Assembly (NCBI GenBank): GCA_022559845.1
Contig: CM040120.1
Span: forward strand, 166,948,334-167,012,333
DNA: 64,000 nucleotides
Direction: 5' to 3'
DNA from: Amorphophallus konjac
Taxonomy: Eukaryota > Streptophyta > Magnoliopsida > Alismatales > Araceae
Shown: one piece after another, positions 22,740 to 35,252 of the stretch
Position numbering within the stretch: position 1 is the stretch's first letter
Layout of the letters: every line of letters starts with the position of its first letter
Program-made: the position numbers and the translations under genes
The notes under the pieces: model-generated
Told to the model about the DNA's origin: nothing
Databases searched by the model: none
The model's input: only the letters and a program-made list of their open reading frames with translations

Positions 22740-24654
22740 ACCGCTAATTCAATTAGCATCCACTATCTGGTCGCTAATTCCAGACAGAGATAGAACTCTC
22801 ATAGAACGCCAGAAATATCGCTCCATGATGGCTAGGGTGTCATGTTTCTTCAAAGTGACATGACTAAAAGGGGTTCCGAGATTTTGAGGGTACAAGTAGG
22901 TCGACTGTCTTGAGGGAATCCAGGTCTAGTAGAGTCTTACGGAGGTCTCAATGAAGAAAGTACTAGTCCGAAAGAAGGAATATCCCGTAGAGGGTCCAAT
23001 CATCACCAAGAGTTGAGTGTAAGCATCAAAACAAAACAGGGACCAAGTCTCGGACGTGAGACAGTGGTGCCAACGAGATCCGATGGTGTAGGATTGAGGA
23101 AAACACACGATGAGAATAGTCACAGAAAATTGCGTCTTAGTAGTGGCCATCCATTTCAATTGGCGCCCACTCGATGGACGTCCATTCATGATTTTCCAGC
23201 AATTATATATGATTTCTCCAATAATTTGCCTCTTAAAACAAGGCACTGATTCTTTCATTTTCTGTACAAATATATATATTTCCGGAAAACAACGCCTTTC
23301 TGAAGGGGCACACATTCTTTTACATCAGGAAGTTGCGCCTCCTTGAGAGGGCGTTAATTCGTTTAACTATAGAGACAGTGCCTATTTCATTATATAAATA
23401 TATTTCAGGAAATACCACCTTTGTACACGGGCACAAATTTATATTTGGTGATGAGCTACTGGTTGCAGTTTCTATTCAGGGTTGCAGGCTGCTTTGCATC
23501 TGCTAGATACATTCGTAGACTCAACATGGTTTAAAATCATTCGTTTACTGTTCATTAGGGGGATGAACAGTGTCACTTTCTATCTAAGAGGTTTCTTGGA
23601 AAACTAAAGACATGGTAATGTAGAGAAAAATATAGGGAGTCCAGAAATATGCAGAACATGACTTTTAATTGTATGGTTCCATATATATTCAATTTTAAAC
23701 ATGCTGTAATTATTATTTATTTAAAGTAATTAACGACAGGATGTTGGACGCAGTTTGATTTGGCGTCTAGGTCACTATCGCAGATTCAGAAAATATCGAC
23801 CACTGCTTGGCCACTAATTCCTCGGCATGCAGAATCGTGAACCTTTACGTAGGAAAACTAAAGCATGGACATGCATGTTCATTGATAACAATTTTATGGT
23901 TCTTAAATCTCAATTTAGCATGGGATTAGGAGGAAACCTATCTCCTGTACGAAGGAAGAGAGACACGGGATGAAGGGGAAGCAGAAGAACGCAACTGTAA
24001 CAGCTCCTACTGCAGCAACGGCAGGAAGAAGAAGATATGGGAGGAAGAGAAAGCGATGCTCTCTTCTTCACGCACGGGAAGCAGAGGAAGAAGACGTTCG
24101 ATGTAGCAATAGGAAGAAGGGGAGGCAGAGACAGTAGGGGACGACATCGACGTACGAACTAGCAGTAGCAATAACAGCTTCTGCCGTTCATAGGGCATCC
24201 ATATTTATAGATTTTAGAACTTAACTTCCTAATGGGATTTAAATTCCCACGTAAGAATCCTAAAAAGGTTCAACCTTCCTATGTCAATCCCTCTATTGCC
24301 ATATCCACAGCCGGCGTCCTTGTTTTGTTCACAAAACCCTAAATTTCCATGCATCTCTTCGAAGGTGAGGAGATTGGGTTTTATGAATCAACCCTTCTAA
24401 ATATATATATGTGTATATATCCTTAAGCACCCTTTGACGTGGAAAGGGTTATGGGCTAAAGGCCCACTTCATGTATATACAAAAGGTTAAGGCCTTTTAA
24501 TGGGTTTGGGTTGAGGGCCCATTGGGGATGGTTGTGGGTTGGATATTATGTATTTTATTTTCAATTGGCCCCTTGTTTGATTATTTAGAGAATTTTATTA
24601 TGTTTAATTTATTTAGTAAATTTTTATTCCCTATAATTTTATCTGTGGTGCAAC
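22740..24654 (-). mobile_element. Element B 5' LTR, outer part
   Basis: This continues the LTR split by element C. It holds the diverged counterpart of features seen in C, such as the ATGTTTCTTCAAAGTGACATG block and a minus-strand TATA (CTATAAATA) near 24209-24201. It ends GGTGCAACA at 24654, so the minus-strand LTR begins TGTTGCACC. The bases TTATG (24655-24659) are the candidate target duplication; the partner copy is lost. Confidence 0.7.
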
Positions 24655-25055
24655 ATTATGCCTGTTCAAAAACTCTTTATGAAAGGAAAGGAAAGTTTTT
24701 TTTCTTGGATTTTTAGGATTGAATGAAATAAAAAGGAAAAGGCTTTGCTTTCTGGGTGTTTTTGTTTCTTTTATATTTTGTTGTTTTTTATGTTTCTTCT
24801 TTTTGTGTTTTTTTTTAACAGGATGATGAACCCACTTGAAAAAGAGGTATAGGGGGTGACAATGGCCAGGGTAGTGGCCGCCTCCCACTCAGGAGGGCGG
24901 ACAACACCTTGGTAGCCTCCCTTCGTGGCGATATAAAAAAAGGGGGGGTTTAAACAGGGAGACCACCCTCAAGGCCGTCTATTCTTCATAGGAACGGAGC
25001 CGATCAAGCTCTCCCCTTCTCTCAACCTTCCAGCCATCCTACACGCATTCTTCGA
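24655..25055. other. Flank and possible promoter region of the PMD pseudogene
   Basis: AT-rich flank, then from about 24860 a GC-rich stretch with paired CCGCCTCC/GGAGGGCGG (24880-24905) and a TATA-like GATATAAAAAAAG near 24929. About 125 bp separates the TATA from the first ATG at 25059. A gene promoter is plausible, but transcription is unproven. Confidence 0.4.
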
Positions 25056-27008
25056 TGCCATGGGGCCACGATGGGCCGTATTGGAGTGTGGGGACATGAA
25101 TTCATCCTCGAGTGATGCCGAGTCTGTCGAGGTTTCTTCGAGCCCATCGACCTCCCTACCGTCCCATGAAGTGGAGGAGTCGGCAGTGGTGACGCAGCCG
25201 CGAGCTCAGGAGGTAAACAGCCTAACCTAGAGGGGGAGGACCATGAGGACTCCAAGGGTGAGGAGGAGACACCACCTGTAGAGGTCGAGGAGCAGGGAGA
25301 AAATGTCCCACGCACACAGGTGAATTTTGTTTAATTTTAAGATTTTTAATTCCATTTTTAAGGTAGAGATGGAGCTGGGAGTGGTTTGAGGTAGAAGCTG
25401 GGGGCGGCCAGGGTCTTGGCCATCTCTTGGGGCAAGGCGGCCAAGGACCTGGCCATCCAGGAGAGCTAGGCGGCCAGATACCTAGTCGCTCAGGGAGCCA
25501 GATGGTCAAAGACATGGCCGCCTAGGCACCAGGGCTAGGATTCATATTTTGATGTGTTTGCTTAACAATTTGTTGTGGTTTGTGATGTTTTGCAGGGCCG
25601 ACGGAGAATCCGTGCCCAGGTGTCATGGGATTTGGCATGGGCGTGGTTCCACTCCCTCCCCCACGAGTAGCGGTGGTGGGTTGATAGATTGGGGTTTGCC
25701 CCTTTCTTCTGCATCTCGCCCCTTCCGGTAGACGCTACCTTCTTGACCACCCTCTGAGAGCAGGGGGTGGATGGCTGTAGGGCATTTGTGATGCCATGGG
25801 GACACATGATTCCTACCCTCGAGGATGTGGCCGACCTGACAGGCCTACTTGTAGCTGGAGTGTCGACACTTGGCCAGGAGTTGAGGGACTACCGGCGAGA
25901 GGTAGATGGTTTGCTTGGCTCGAGACTGGTTTGCACAATGGGACTGATGACCGCCATCCTACTCGGGCAGATCAGTGCATTAGCGGGTCTAGCCGTCATG
26001 ACCCGAGGATAGTTAGAGGACCGAGAGCATACTTATAGTGGGTACGACAGAGGATCAGGTTGAGGGAGAGGGCCGAGGACCACAAGGTACGACTCTTCCT
26101 CCTCTACTTCTTTAGCGGGTTGATGTTTGTGACATCGTCGATCAATGTCAACCTGAAGTATCTTCTATTGATTCGAGATCTTAAGCGAGGACTATAGTAC
26201 GCGTCGGGTAGGGCGATGTTGGCGCACCTCTTCGCCTACATGGATTCATTTAGGCTAGGTTTACGGAACCTAGGTGGCTTCACCCCCTTCCTACAAGTAC
26301 AAGGCTACCCTAGAAACTAAATCTGTTTATATGATTGTGTGTTTGATGTATTTATGATCTCAATTAACTTCCATTGTTTCCAGATTTGGGGGCATACCCG
26401 ATTTCCTCTAGGCCGGGGCATGATTGCCCGCTAGAGAGCCCTAGTAGTCCCACTTATGGCCATGTGGGATGTGCTATGAGACTGACGCTTGGTGGCCACC
26501 CGGATTTTTGACATCCAGACAGCACTGGATGAGTTTCCACACCACCGAGTGAGTGTTCTATTTGAATCAACTTTCACATTGTTATTCATTTGATGTATAT
26601 ACTTATTTAACATAGTTTTTAATTGCATTTTGCAGGTGGTGTGGACACCCTACACTGGGGAGGATGACACTACCCATGCCTGGGTAGTGAGCAGGCGAGC
26701 TTGGTCCCACAGAGACACCATGTTGTTTTGCATGAACCTAAGGGGGCCTCTCTACTTAAGGCTAGTCTAGCGGACTCTCGGGTGGAATCAACCACCTGTA
26801 ACGATCTCAGAATGGCAGGGCTCGGACTAGGGACAACGGCGGACATCGGCGAGCGACCAAGACTAGGCGTCGCTATACCGAGCGGAGGCAAAGGCATTGC
26901 AAGAGGGCGCTTCCTTGGAGTGATATCCCAAGCTGAGGGATAGCGAGGTCTACCAGGCCGATTACATGTGCAGATCTGCCAGGTGGCTTTGCCTCGACAC
27001 ACGCACGG
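25056..27008 (+). pseudogene. Plant mobile domain (PMD/aminotransferase-like) pseudogene, spliced
   Basis: Four candidate exons are readable: about 25059-25319, 25596-26296, 26384-26548 and 26636-27008, with usual intron edges (acceptors TTTTGCAG and TTTCCAG; donors CAA|GTACAAG and CGA|GTGAGT). Exon 2 gives the core: CRAFVMPWGHMIPTLEDVAD with LTGL, then RLFLLYFFSGLMFV, then LAHLFAYMDSFRLGLRNLGG. Across the next junction Q|IWGHTRFP completes the WxxxRFP-like block, and exon 4 opens VVWTPYTGED. PMD proteins act in heterochromatin silencing and are often carried by transposons. Stops interrupt every core exon (for example after LPHE, TTL and KRGL), so it is dead. GGCGGCC palindromes sit in the first intron. 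Assignment is by motif memory only. Confidence 0.72.
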
Positions 27009-29828
27009 TGAGTCTCTTTGCTATTCCATTTGTTTTCATTACATATTTTGGCATCTAATCTTTGTGGGCATTCAAAAAAATAAATAATAATAATAAAGAA
27101 GAATAAAAAAAGGAAAAGAAGAGAATAAAAGAAATGATCCCAAGTATAAAAAGAAGGGGCCAAACTAATGAAGATGGGCCAAATGGGCCAAAAGAGGAGA
27201 ATGGGCCGAATGAAAGAAGTGAAGGAGGGATTTTTTTCAAAAAAAGGGGGAAATAGGAAGAAATTCGCGGGAACTGTTCATGCTATAGTGCCCATGTCTA
27301 TGTCCCTCCTCCCATGTGAACCACTATACACCCAATTCCTCTCCCTTCATCTCTCTCCCCTGCGTAGGCAATTAAAGCCCATGGACACCCCTCATGCCAG
27401 CCTTGAATGCGCACAAGAGCTACCCCCTTGTGTGGCCAACCGCACGTCCGACAGTGCTCCATAGCATTGAAGGCTCGAGCAGGCCCCTACTCGTATGGAC
27501 GAGGGAGCAAGTGCCACCTACCTTGCTCTGCCATGCAGTTGCGAAGAAAGGATCAGCAGCACTAGCAACGGCAACCATCCACGCCTCGATAGCGCAGCTG
27601 CATGGCAGCAACAGGCTACAGCAGTAGGGAAGAACAAAAAAAAAAGGAAAGGAAAAAGGAGGAGGGTTATCCCCCTCCGAAACAAGACCTCCGGCCCCTA
27701 TAAAGGGACACCAGTGTGAAGCTTAAAAACGCTTTGAGAATCCTTGAAAGAGGTCTTTGAAGCCTTGAAGAAGAATTCTCCCTAGAGCTTGGTTCCACCG
27801 AGTGCTGCAAGAAGAAGAAAAAGAAAAGAGTGGAGTGAGAGAAAGGTTGGGAGTGTGAGAGCTCGTGGAAGAGGGTGGGTCTTGTATTCCTTTTTTTTTC
27901 ATCTCTTTCTCTTTGATTTGAAGGGCTCTGCCTCATCCAGATATGTATACTCATGTTCAGAAATAAGAGAAATGGAAGTTTTGGCTCCGATCTTTTTCTT
28001 CTATAGCATGCGTGCTTTGGCTTCCCCTTTCAATGCACATGATATGTCTTCTCCTTTCCCTCTGCTACTCTTCGCAGTAGATAGGTGGTTTTCCCCTTCC
28101 GCTAACCTGGTGGCCACCTGCCCGGGGCTCATTCACACCCGTGATTGTGGCTCTGAGGTTGTCAACCACCGGAGATTGGTAAAATTATTCACTCTTTTGA
28201 GCCATACCCATTCCTTTTCTCCATGCATGCCCCATCTTGGGATGTATCCTCAAACCAACTAATTTCATTGTGAATTTTCAGCTTTCGGGATTTGAATTTA
28301 CTCTCGGGTCTCTGGGGACTTGCTTCTTCATAGTGTGGTCTCCGGATGATCAACCAAGAAGGGCGAATATTGATGACCATGTATCATGGCAATAGCTTAA
28401 GCCCACATCTCAGCGACGAGGTTGTGGCACCCGTGGGTTGTCGGTATCCTTTGTAGGCTCGCCCTCGGGATCTCTATGCCTAAATCAGGTTTCACGTGAT
28501 GTCGCTTCCGTGCGCATCCCAGGATGTTGTCGATTTATGTGCATCCTTTTGTTTCGGGACCGTCTTGGAGCTTCTCCGTTTGGCACGCTCTTGGTCTAGG
28601 GGAGGTGTTGCCGGATTTTCGCCGGGCAGGATGAAGACTAAAAGAATATATATATATATATATATATATATCTAATGAGCAGGTTGACTGAAACAAAGAA
28701 CTAAAAAAATGCAATAGCCGATTCTGAAAGCTGCTAGAAACTGAATAAGCAAACAAACAAAAAATGAAGGTTGAGCATTGGAGCATCTTGATTCAAGAAT
28801 TGAGCAAAGAAAGGATAATGAGCAAACTCAATTTTTGAATTTCTGAAATCAGGGTGAACAGACATAATAAAAGATGAGCCATAAAAAATATAATTCCTGG
28901 TTTGAAAACTGAAATTCTCTCATCAACGCATTGACATCCTTGCATACATGCATAAATTGGGCATAATCTTGCATTGGTGAGGAGGTAGTAACCAGAAATC
29001 AAGGTTCTAGGATCAAAGCTGATTCTTGTCTAACTATTGATTTCAATTGCATAGTGTTTCTTTCTTGCAAGAAAAACTGATGATAGATTCGGGGCATTTT
29101 AGAATCGTAATCCCTGCATTACTGCACATGACATGCGCATCCATGATTAAATTAGAACCCATGCATTTGCTCACTAGCAGGGTAGTGTGTCGATGCAATC
29201 CCCGCTCAGGCCGCCCAGTGCAGCTGCCCTTCTATCGTTCTGCATATATTCATCTGCAGTTCTGTGGACCCTTTGAACAGGGATTAACCTCCCTACACTC
29301 ATTCCTTTCTGGAACCTATATAGCTTTCATGGCTATCATGACTGAATTTCTGGTGAATACAAAACCTCATATGATTTTTCATCAAAATTTCATATACATG
29401 GATTGCATGAATAAGTCAAGGTTTTTTTTATGCATTCCACACAAAAAAATCATGTAGCATGAACACAGTTAAAGAGAATGCATTAGATTTTGCATGAAGC
29501 AGAACCCCCTGAACTGCTGGGTGCAGAGCAGGATGACTTGCTTCTTACCCCAGGTCGACCTGACCTTTGTAGCACACCCTATTGGCCTGTTGAACCCCCA
29601 CTGGTAGAACGGGTCCTTTTCCCCTTTCCGCCCTGCTGCATCTTCATATGCCTCATACATGCACACCCATGTATAGATCAAAAAGAAAGGAGAGAAAACA
29701 TCATGGACTCACCCATAAACAAAAAAGAAGAAGAAGAAGAAAGCCAACCATAACTATAATAAACCCCACGATCTATTTTGTTGAATGAACCAAAAAGCTG
29801 CCTAAAAGCCAAAAAAAGGGGGGGATTA
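27009..29828. other. Unassigned AT-rich DNA, possible LTR remnant
   Basis: No gene was recognised in this 2.8 kb. A TATA-like CCCCTATAAAGGG at about 27696-27708 is followed by a purine-rich stretch and a T-run, a layout common at LTR R regions, but no LTR edges could be set. An (AT)n microsatellite lies at about 28646-28672. The frames present on both strands show no family motif, and the longest (27789-28262, plus) looks non-coding. Confidence 0.4.
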
Positions 29829-29952
29829 TGGAGTCGACTCCATTTGCCATGGAGTCGACTCCCCCAGCTGGCCCTTACCTTTTTTTGCACTAAAACTCAA
29901 CAAGAACAAAAATATATATAGGGGTGGAGTCGACTCCACTGGAGTCGACTCC
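29829..29952. repeat. Four perfect GGAGTCGACTCC palindromes
   Basis: Perfect 12-bp palindromes lie at 29830-29841, 29851-29862, 29926-29937 and 29941-29952, the outer bases extending two of them to 14 bp. They form two close pairs 64 bp apart. The GTCGAC core recurs in the Copia-1 and Copia-2 LTRs with different flanks. Confidence 0.9.
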
Positions 29953-29988
29953 ACCCACCTTTGTCACTTGTATGCCACCACTATTGTG

Positions 29989-30284
29989 CATTTGTCACCC
30001 ATACAAAACTATTTGTGACCCATAAGAAGTCATTTGTCACCCCAACCTATTTGTCACCGATGAGAAGTATTTGTCACCCATATAAAACTATTTGTCACCC
30101 ATAAGAAGCCATTTATCACCCATACGAAGTCATTTGTCAGCCCAACCTATTTGTCACCGATGAAAAGTCATTTGTCACCTATACAAACCTATTTGTCACC
30201 CATGAGGAGTCATTTGTCACCCATAAACCCATTTGTCGCCCATGAAACCTATTTGTCCCCCCTTCTAAGCCATTTGTCCCCCTT
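29989..30284. repeat. Tandem array of ATTTGTCACCCATA units (~15 copies)
   Basis: About fifteen units of 18-24 bp, each beginning (C/T)ATTTGTCACCC and followed by ATAAGAAGT-, ATACAAAAC- or AACC-type tails. A higher-order pattern of about five units seems to recur once. Neither strand is open throughout. Confidence 0.88.
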
Positions 30285-30308
30285 AACAATGAAGTGACTA
30301 AAAAAAGG

Positions 30309-30626
30309 GAAAATGACGAAAAACCATAAGAAAATGATATTTAATAAATACAATAATAATAGAATGATTCTGAAAATGATAAAAGACCATAAAAATGATA
30401 ATCAATCAATAAATACAATAAGAATAAAAATAATTATAGAAAATGACAAAAAACCATAAGAAAATGATAATTAAGAAATACCACAATAATAAAATAATTG
30501 TAAAATTTTTTACAAAAAACCTTAAAAATGATAATTAATAAATACAATAATAATAAAATGAATTCTAAAAATGGCAAAAAAATCATAACAATGATAATTA
30601 ATAAAAACAATAATAAAAATGAAAGA
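30309..30626. repeat. Five ~64-bp A-rich tandem units
   Basis: Degenerate units begin near 30309, 30371, 30438, 30503 and 30567, each of the form AAAATGACAAAAAACCATA, then AAAATGATAATTAATAAATA, then CAATAATAA. They follow the shorter array directly. The minus-strand frames they produce are Phe/Ile-rich and not genes. Confidence 0.8.
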
Positions 30627-31249
30627 AAAATGAAATAAAAATACCATAAATGATAAGGAACTCATAAGAATACCCCCATTAAAAGAATTAAATAGCGTTC
30701 TACCCAGATTTAAACGGCGCAAGCTAAAACAAAAAAATCTAAAAAGAAAACTAAACAAGAGATATGAAAGCCCAAAAAAAATGGCCATGCATTTAAGTAA
30801 CTAAAAAATTGAACAAACAAAACAAAAAATTGAAAAAATATGAATAATAACAAATAAATAAAAGAAAACACATCCATGCATTTCAAAAAAATGATAATAA
30901 TCAATAATAAAATATTAAATAAATAGATCAAATAACCAAACAACGAAAACATGATAATGGTCGCTCTGGACTCCGCTTCCCCGAACTCGGTGAAAGGAAT
31001 ATCAATGGCACTCCACCAAGTTGGGTTTGGACGTTGAAAATCATCCCAATATGGCCATGATCTGACATTGCCTTGGGCCAATAATTCATCAAACTAGACC
31101 CATTCCGATTGGGATTTAATCCCACATTCTTATTAAATTTGCCATACACGCGGCAAACATTTGTGCGGTTTTATCGCCATCATCATCACGCTTTCAATAC
31201 ATACTCCCGTCCGAAAAAATGGTCAACAAGCGACCAACATGATGTAAAC
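30627..31249. other. Left flank of the Copia-1 nest, unassigned
   Basis: AT-rich to about 30950, then mixed-composition DNA with no recognised coding. It ends in TAAAC (31245-31249), the left target duplication of Copia-1, so it was once continuous with 61360 onward. Confidence 0.55.
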
Positions 31250-33052
31250 TGTTTTCCCTAGATGCACACGAGGACAAGAAGGGTGGTTGAATTGTCCGAG
31301 CCAAACGCAATAGTAGTTTTTAAAATTTACGCAGCAAAATAAAAATAACTATCAACATGAAATATAGTGAAATGGAATTTACGCTCAACATGAACAAGTT
31401 CTCTCGAACTCTCCGCTCTCACACGATCGAAATGAGCAAGATAAACAAGCAAACCACAATCACACAAGATGCGAGACAGATTTTTTAGGTGGTTCGGGAT
31501 CACGATGGGCACCCTACGTCCGCCCCTCACCGAATCGGTGAGGATCCACCCGCTTCGAACTGAAGCACACGAAGCTTATGCTCCAAACACACGGAGACGT
31601 CGTCTCCTACATGATCCGACCACGGATGAAAAAACACACACACAATTTGCAACAACCGTAGCACAATAAACCCACAACCGTACGCAGATGGTTCAACACA
31701 CACTGATTCTTAGTTCATAAAAATCAAAATATGTTCAATACATGCTCAAAGACTGAATAGAAATCATCAGAAAATATGTAGGAAGGTTGAAGGAATATAA
31801 TCTCTCATGTGAATGGCCTGGAGATGATCTTCTTTGAAGCTTCCAAGGTGAGGGGGTCGAACTTCAACAGATCCGAAGCCGCACGAATTTGTCGCTGCAG
31901 ATTCGGCTTCTTCGGAGCATGAAATCTTGATGGAAATGGATGTAGGTTTGATCCCTTCACACCAGAATGTCCCTACAAGGAAGGAAACTCATGAAGCACT
32001 TCTAGAACCGTTCTCCCCTCTCCTACATGCGGCCAGCCCTCTTCTTTCTTCTTCAAGAGATGAAAATCGTAGCTTCTTATATATAGGGATTAAAAGTTGT
32101 TGTAAAGACATAAAAGCCCATCCTAAACCCTTGTAACACCCTTCCTAGATATGTAGGATAACCCTAAGGGCAAGGGGGTCAAATATGAACCCAAACAGAT
32201 CAGGTTTGATGGGTTTTGAGCACAGCAAAATGGGTTCGTCCACCATAAACGGTCGACCGAAGTTGGCCGTCGGTCAACCGAACTGTAACAGGATTCAAAA
32301 CGGTGAGCGCTGGCGATTTCGATTGACCGATGGCCCTCGGCCGATCGACAGAACTATGAGATTTTTTAGACCCTTCAATGCTGTTATTTTTGGTCGACCA
32401 AAGACAACCTCTTGGTCAACCGAAAACCTGTAGAAAGCTAAAAACATGGAAAATGAGTTGGAATTAAAGCTCAATCGCCCCCAATGAAAAATGCATGAAG
32501 TATGATCATTAAAACTCATTAATAAGGAGCATAAAACACTTTGAACTCTCAAATTTCCACAGCTAATGATGAAGATCATGTTCCTACTCATTTGTGCAAT
32601 ATTAGATCATTATGGGACAAATTCCATTCAAGATGAGAGTTTCATTCAACTGATTGTTTCCAAGTTTTGCATGAGGAATTCATATACTCATCTATCTCAA
32701 AAACCCTATGAAGAACATGCATGTAAATGCCAAATGAGAACAATTCTAGCTCGCTCACTATGGTGGGGTCGACTCCATGGAACAACTTTGCATGATGTCA
32801 CCTGTTATGAGAACCTAAGCCTTACCAAAAGTTCTTGTGGAATGAACATGACATGTACCACCTGTTATGGCTCCTGAACAATAAGATTGACTTGTAAATG
32901 AAGTCCACCATGGATGTTGATCCTGCAAGGCAAGATAATCAAGAAATGAACACCTTGGTTAGCATTCTTCAATGAACATTTGTAACGACATATACACACA
33001 AGATTTGTCATCATTAAAACTTCAGTACCAAAATCAACTCGGGGATCCAACA
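31250..33052 (-). mobile_element. Copia-1 3' LTR
   Basis: This LTR of 1,803 bp reads TGTTTTCCC...GGATCCAACA on the plus strand. The minus-strand TATA (TATATATAA) lies at about 32086-32078. Upstream of it, GGTCGACC palindromes occur between 32250 and 32422. Downstream in R/U5 are hairpins with arms CCTCACCG/CGGTGAGG (31525-31543), GCTTC/GAAGC (31552-31566) and GGAGACG/CGTCTCC (31593-31607). The block GGTGGTTCGGGA...CCTACGTCC is shared with Copia-2 and resembles a block known in other Sirevirus LTRs. It differs from its 5' partner by very roughly 8%, so the insertion is old. Confidence 0.9.
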
Positions 33053-33066
33053 ATCTCCCCCTTTTT
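33053..33066 (-). other. Polypurine tract of Copia-1
   Basis: The minus strand reads AAAAAGGGGGAGAT directly before the 3' LTR, the tract reported for Sireviruses. Copia-2 has the same at 37813-37800. Confidence 0.9.
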
Positions 33067-34577
33067 GATGATGATAAAACGATGTGTGCATGATGTGTGC
33101 ATGAATTCCAAATGATAATTTATTGAAAAACAAGGTATCCAAACTTGTGATGTTAAAACTATGAACATGTATGAGAACTATGAACAAGTATGAACACTGT
33201 TAAGTATCTAGAACTAAAATGCTAGAAGTGAAACTGAAATGCACTTTGTTCTCCCCCTTTTTGTCATCAACAAAAAATGATTGACAATGGGGTTATTTAA
33301 ATCATTAACATGAATGATTTAGAGATGTGTATGAATAGAAGTATGAAATTATTCATGCAAGCTAAGAAGCAATCAAGCATGTAATACTATAACTCCCCCT
33401 CAATGGGGTAAAATGATAGCAAGTGAACAGTAGATTCAAAACCAAATTGTGAGACATGAAGCATAATAAAAAAAGATAGTGCATGCATAAGCTAGAGGCA
33501 TTGCATAAACCATGATAAGAACAAATTCAAGATGCACATTCATCACAATAATACCCAAGAGTGAAATGTGAGTCAATGAGCAATGAGCTTCAAAATATAT
33601 GGATATAATCAAAATTTTTAAGGAACACTAGAGGGTTATTTCCTCCCTACAAATCCATTTTAGATCCTCAACTATCGATAGCTTCGCACAACCCCTTTTT
33701 GTTTCTTTTATTAGACTTCACTGTTCGACACGAGTCACCTCACGTGTCTCAATGGGGATTCCAGGCTACTAGGATTCGTCACACATTGTGGATTTTTGTT
33801 TCACCATGTGACGCGAGTTTCCTCATTTATTTTAGTGGGGATTACCGACTACTAGGTTCCACATTCCACTTATTGATTGTTTGTGGGGTAGGTAGCTTTT
33901 TTCTCATGATTGCTCTTAATTTTCATGTAGAGATTTAAATTCCCTATAAAGTGTTGATAAGAATTTTAAAAATCCTTATCGATCAAAGTCATATGCATCA
34001 TTATGTGCAAAGTGTGTGGGTAATTGCTTTGTATGTTGAAAATGAATTTGCCATAACATAGCTATGACTCCCCCTAAATGTATGCACAGTTGGAAACAAA
34101 TCCTCTTCCTTTGTATATGTCATGATTCACAACTGATTAAAATCACTACATTTTTATTTATCAAAGAGGTAAGGTCTTAAAAAGTATCAAGAAAAGATTT
34201 TATAGACTATTTACATGCAATCAAGCAAGGATATGGAAATATGTGCATGCAAGATGATTTTTGGTAGGTGGCGGAGAACTTAGGTCCGAAGACCACCTCA
34301 CGCGTAGTGAAAACTGTCGACTAGATATAATCTAACCTTCCACAAACACCATTTGATATACCAAAGAATCATGGCATTAAGGCATGCAAGTATATAAAGT
34401 ATATACAAGTATATATGTATGCAAGTGCGAGTATGATGAAAGATTATTCCTATTTACAAGTATGCAAAAATATGTGCAATCTAAAGCATGAGATTGAGTG
34501 TGTTTTCTATGTATGTAAAACTGAATAGTTATTTGTAAAATGAAGCAAAAGTGTGTATGCAAGCCTAATATGTACAG
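33067..34577 (-). other. Copia-1 3' noncoding region with extra polypurine tracts
   Basis: The region is noncoding and lies between RNase H and the 3' LTR. Additional minus-strand GGGGGAG tracts lie near 33251, 33393 and 34069. A block at about 33715-33870 holds two repeats around GACACGAGT/GACGCGAGT followed by GGGGATT and CTACTAGG. A second block at about 34261-34375 (GGTCCGAAGACCACC, then ATAATCTAACCTTCCAC) also occurs in Copia-2. Multiple polypurine tracts are a Sirevirus feature; the role of the two blocks is unknown. Confidence 0.7.
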
Positions 34578-34874
34578 TTACTCATTCAAATAGCAAATTC
34601 CTAGTTCTCTTCTTATTCTTGTGAAATTTTCAGGAGATAAGGGTTTAGTAAAAATATCTGCAAGTTCGTTTTCAGTATTTACATGTATAAGCTTAAAATG
34701 ACTCTTACTCACACGATCTCGCAAAAAGTGGTGTTGAATCTCTATATGTTTTGTACGAGAATGTAAAACTGGAATTTTAGAAATATTAATGACAGATGTG
34801 TTATCACAAAGAATGGGTGTGTTATTCAAAGAAATACCAAAATCAACTAACTGATGTTAGATCCATGGCACTTG
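34578..34874 (-). pseudogene. pol: Copia-1 RNase H, C-terminal part
   Basis: Read on the minus strand from the Copia-2 junction, the piece gives AQVPWI, a TAA, then HQLVDFGISLNNTPILCDN, TSVINISKIPVLHSRTKHIE and ADIFTKPLSPENF, the conserved end of Copia RNase H. It joins the upstream half at 44680, which ends SSYAA, once Copia-2 and one target copy are removed, proving the nesting. RNase H degrades RNA in RNA:DNA hybrids. The TAA near 34857 would by itself end the polyprotein early. Confidence 0.9.
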
Positions 34875-35252
34875 GGCTCTGTTGGCCCAGACTGGATGGC
34901 GGACAAGAAGGGGGGTTGAATTGTCCCCTTGACCTAGATGGCAGATTTTAAAAATTCTCTAAACTGATCACGATGGAATTAAAATAAACTGTGTTGATTA
35001 ACTAAACAAACATGAGATTTAAAAGATTCTCTCGATCTTTCCGATCTCACTCGTAATAACTATGCAACCCTTAGATAAAAATATGCCAAACACGGATAAC
35101 AGAAGTAGCAGTGTGCAGTGGTGTAGTGAGTAAAAATCTATTAAATTAACCTGTAAAGGGAGATAGAAGAAAGGGACAAACACACAGGCATTCACAAAGG
35201 ACACGGAGATTTTTAGGTGGTTCGGGACCACGACGGGCTCCCTACGTCCATC

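Noticed and set aside
15477..22744. Target duplication for element C
   Set aside because: ATCGA and ACCGC differ at two of five bases, so it was not called.
29989..30284. CRISPR-like array
   Set aside because: Units are 18-24 bp without conserved repeats separated by unique spacers; an AT-rich plant minisatellite.
30522..31081. Phe/Ile-rich minus-strand frames that look like membrane proteins
   Set aside because: They are translations of A-rich tandem repeats.
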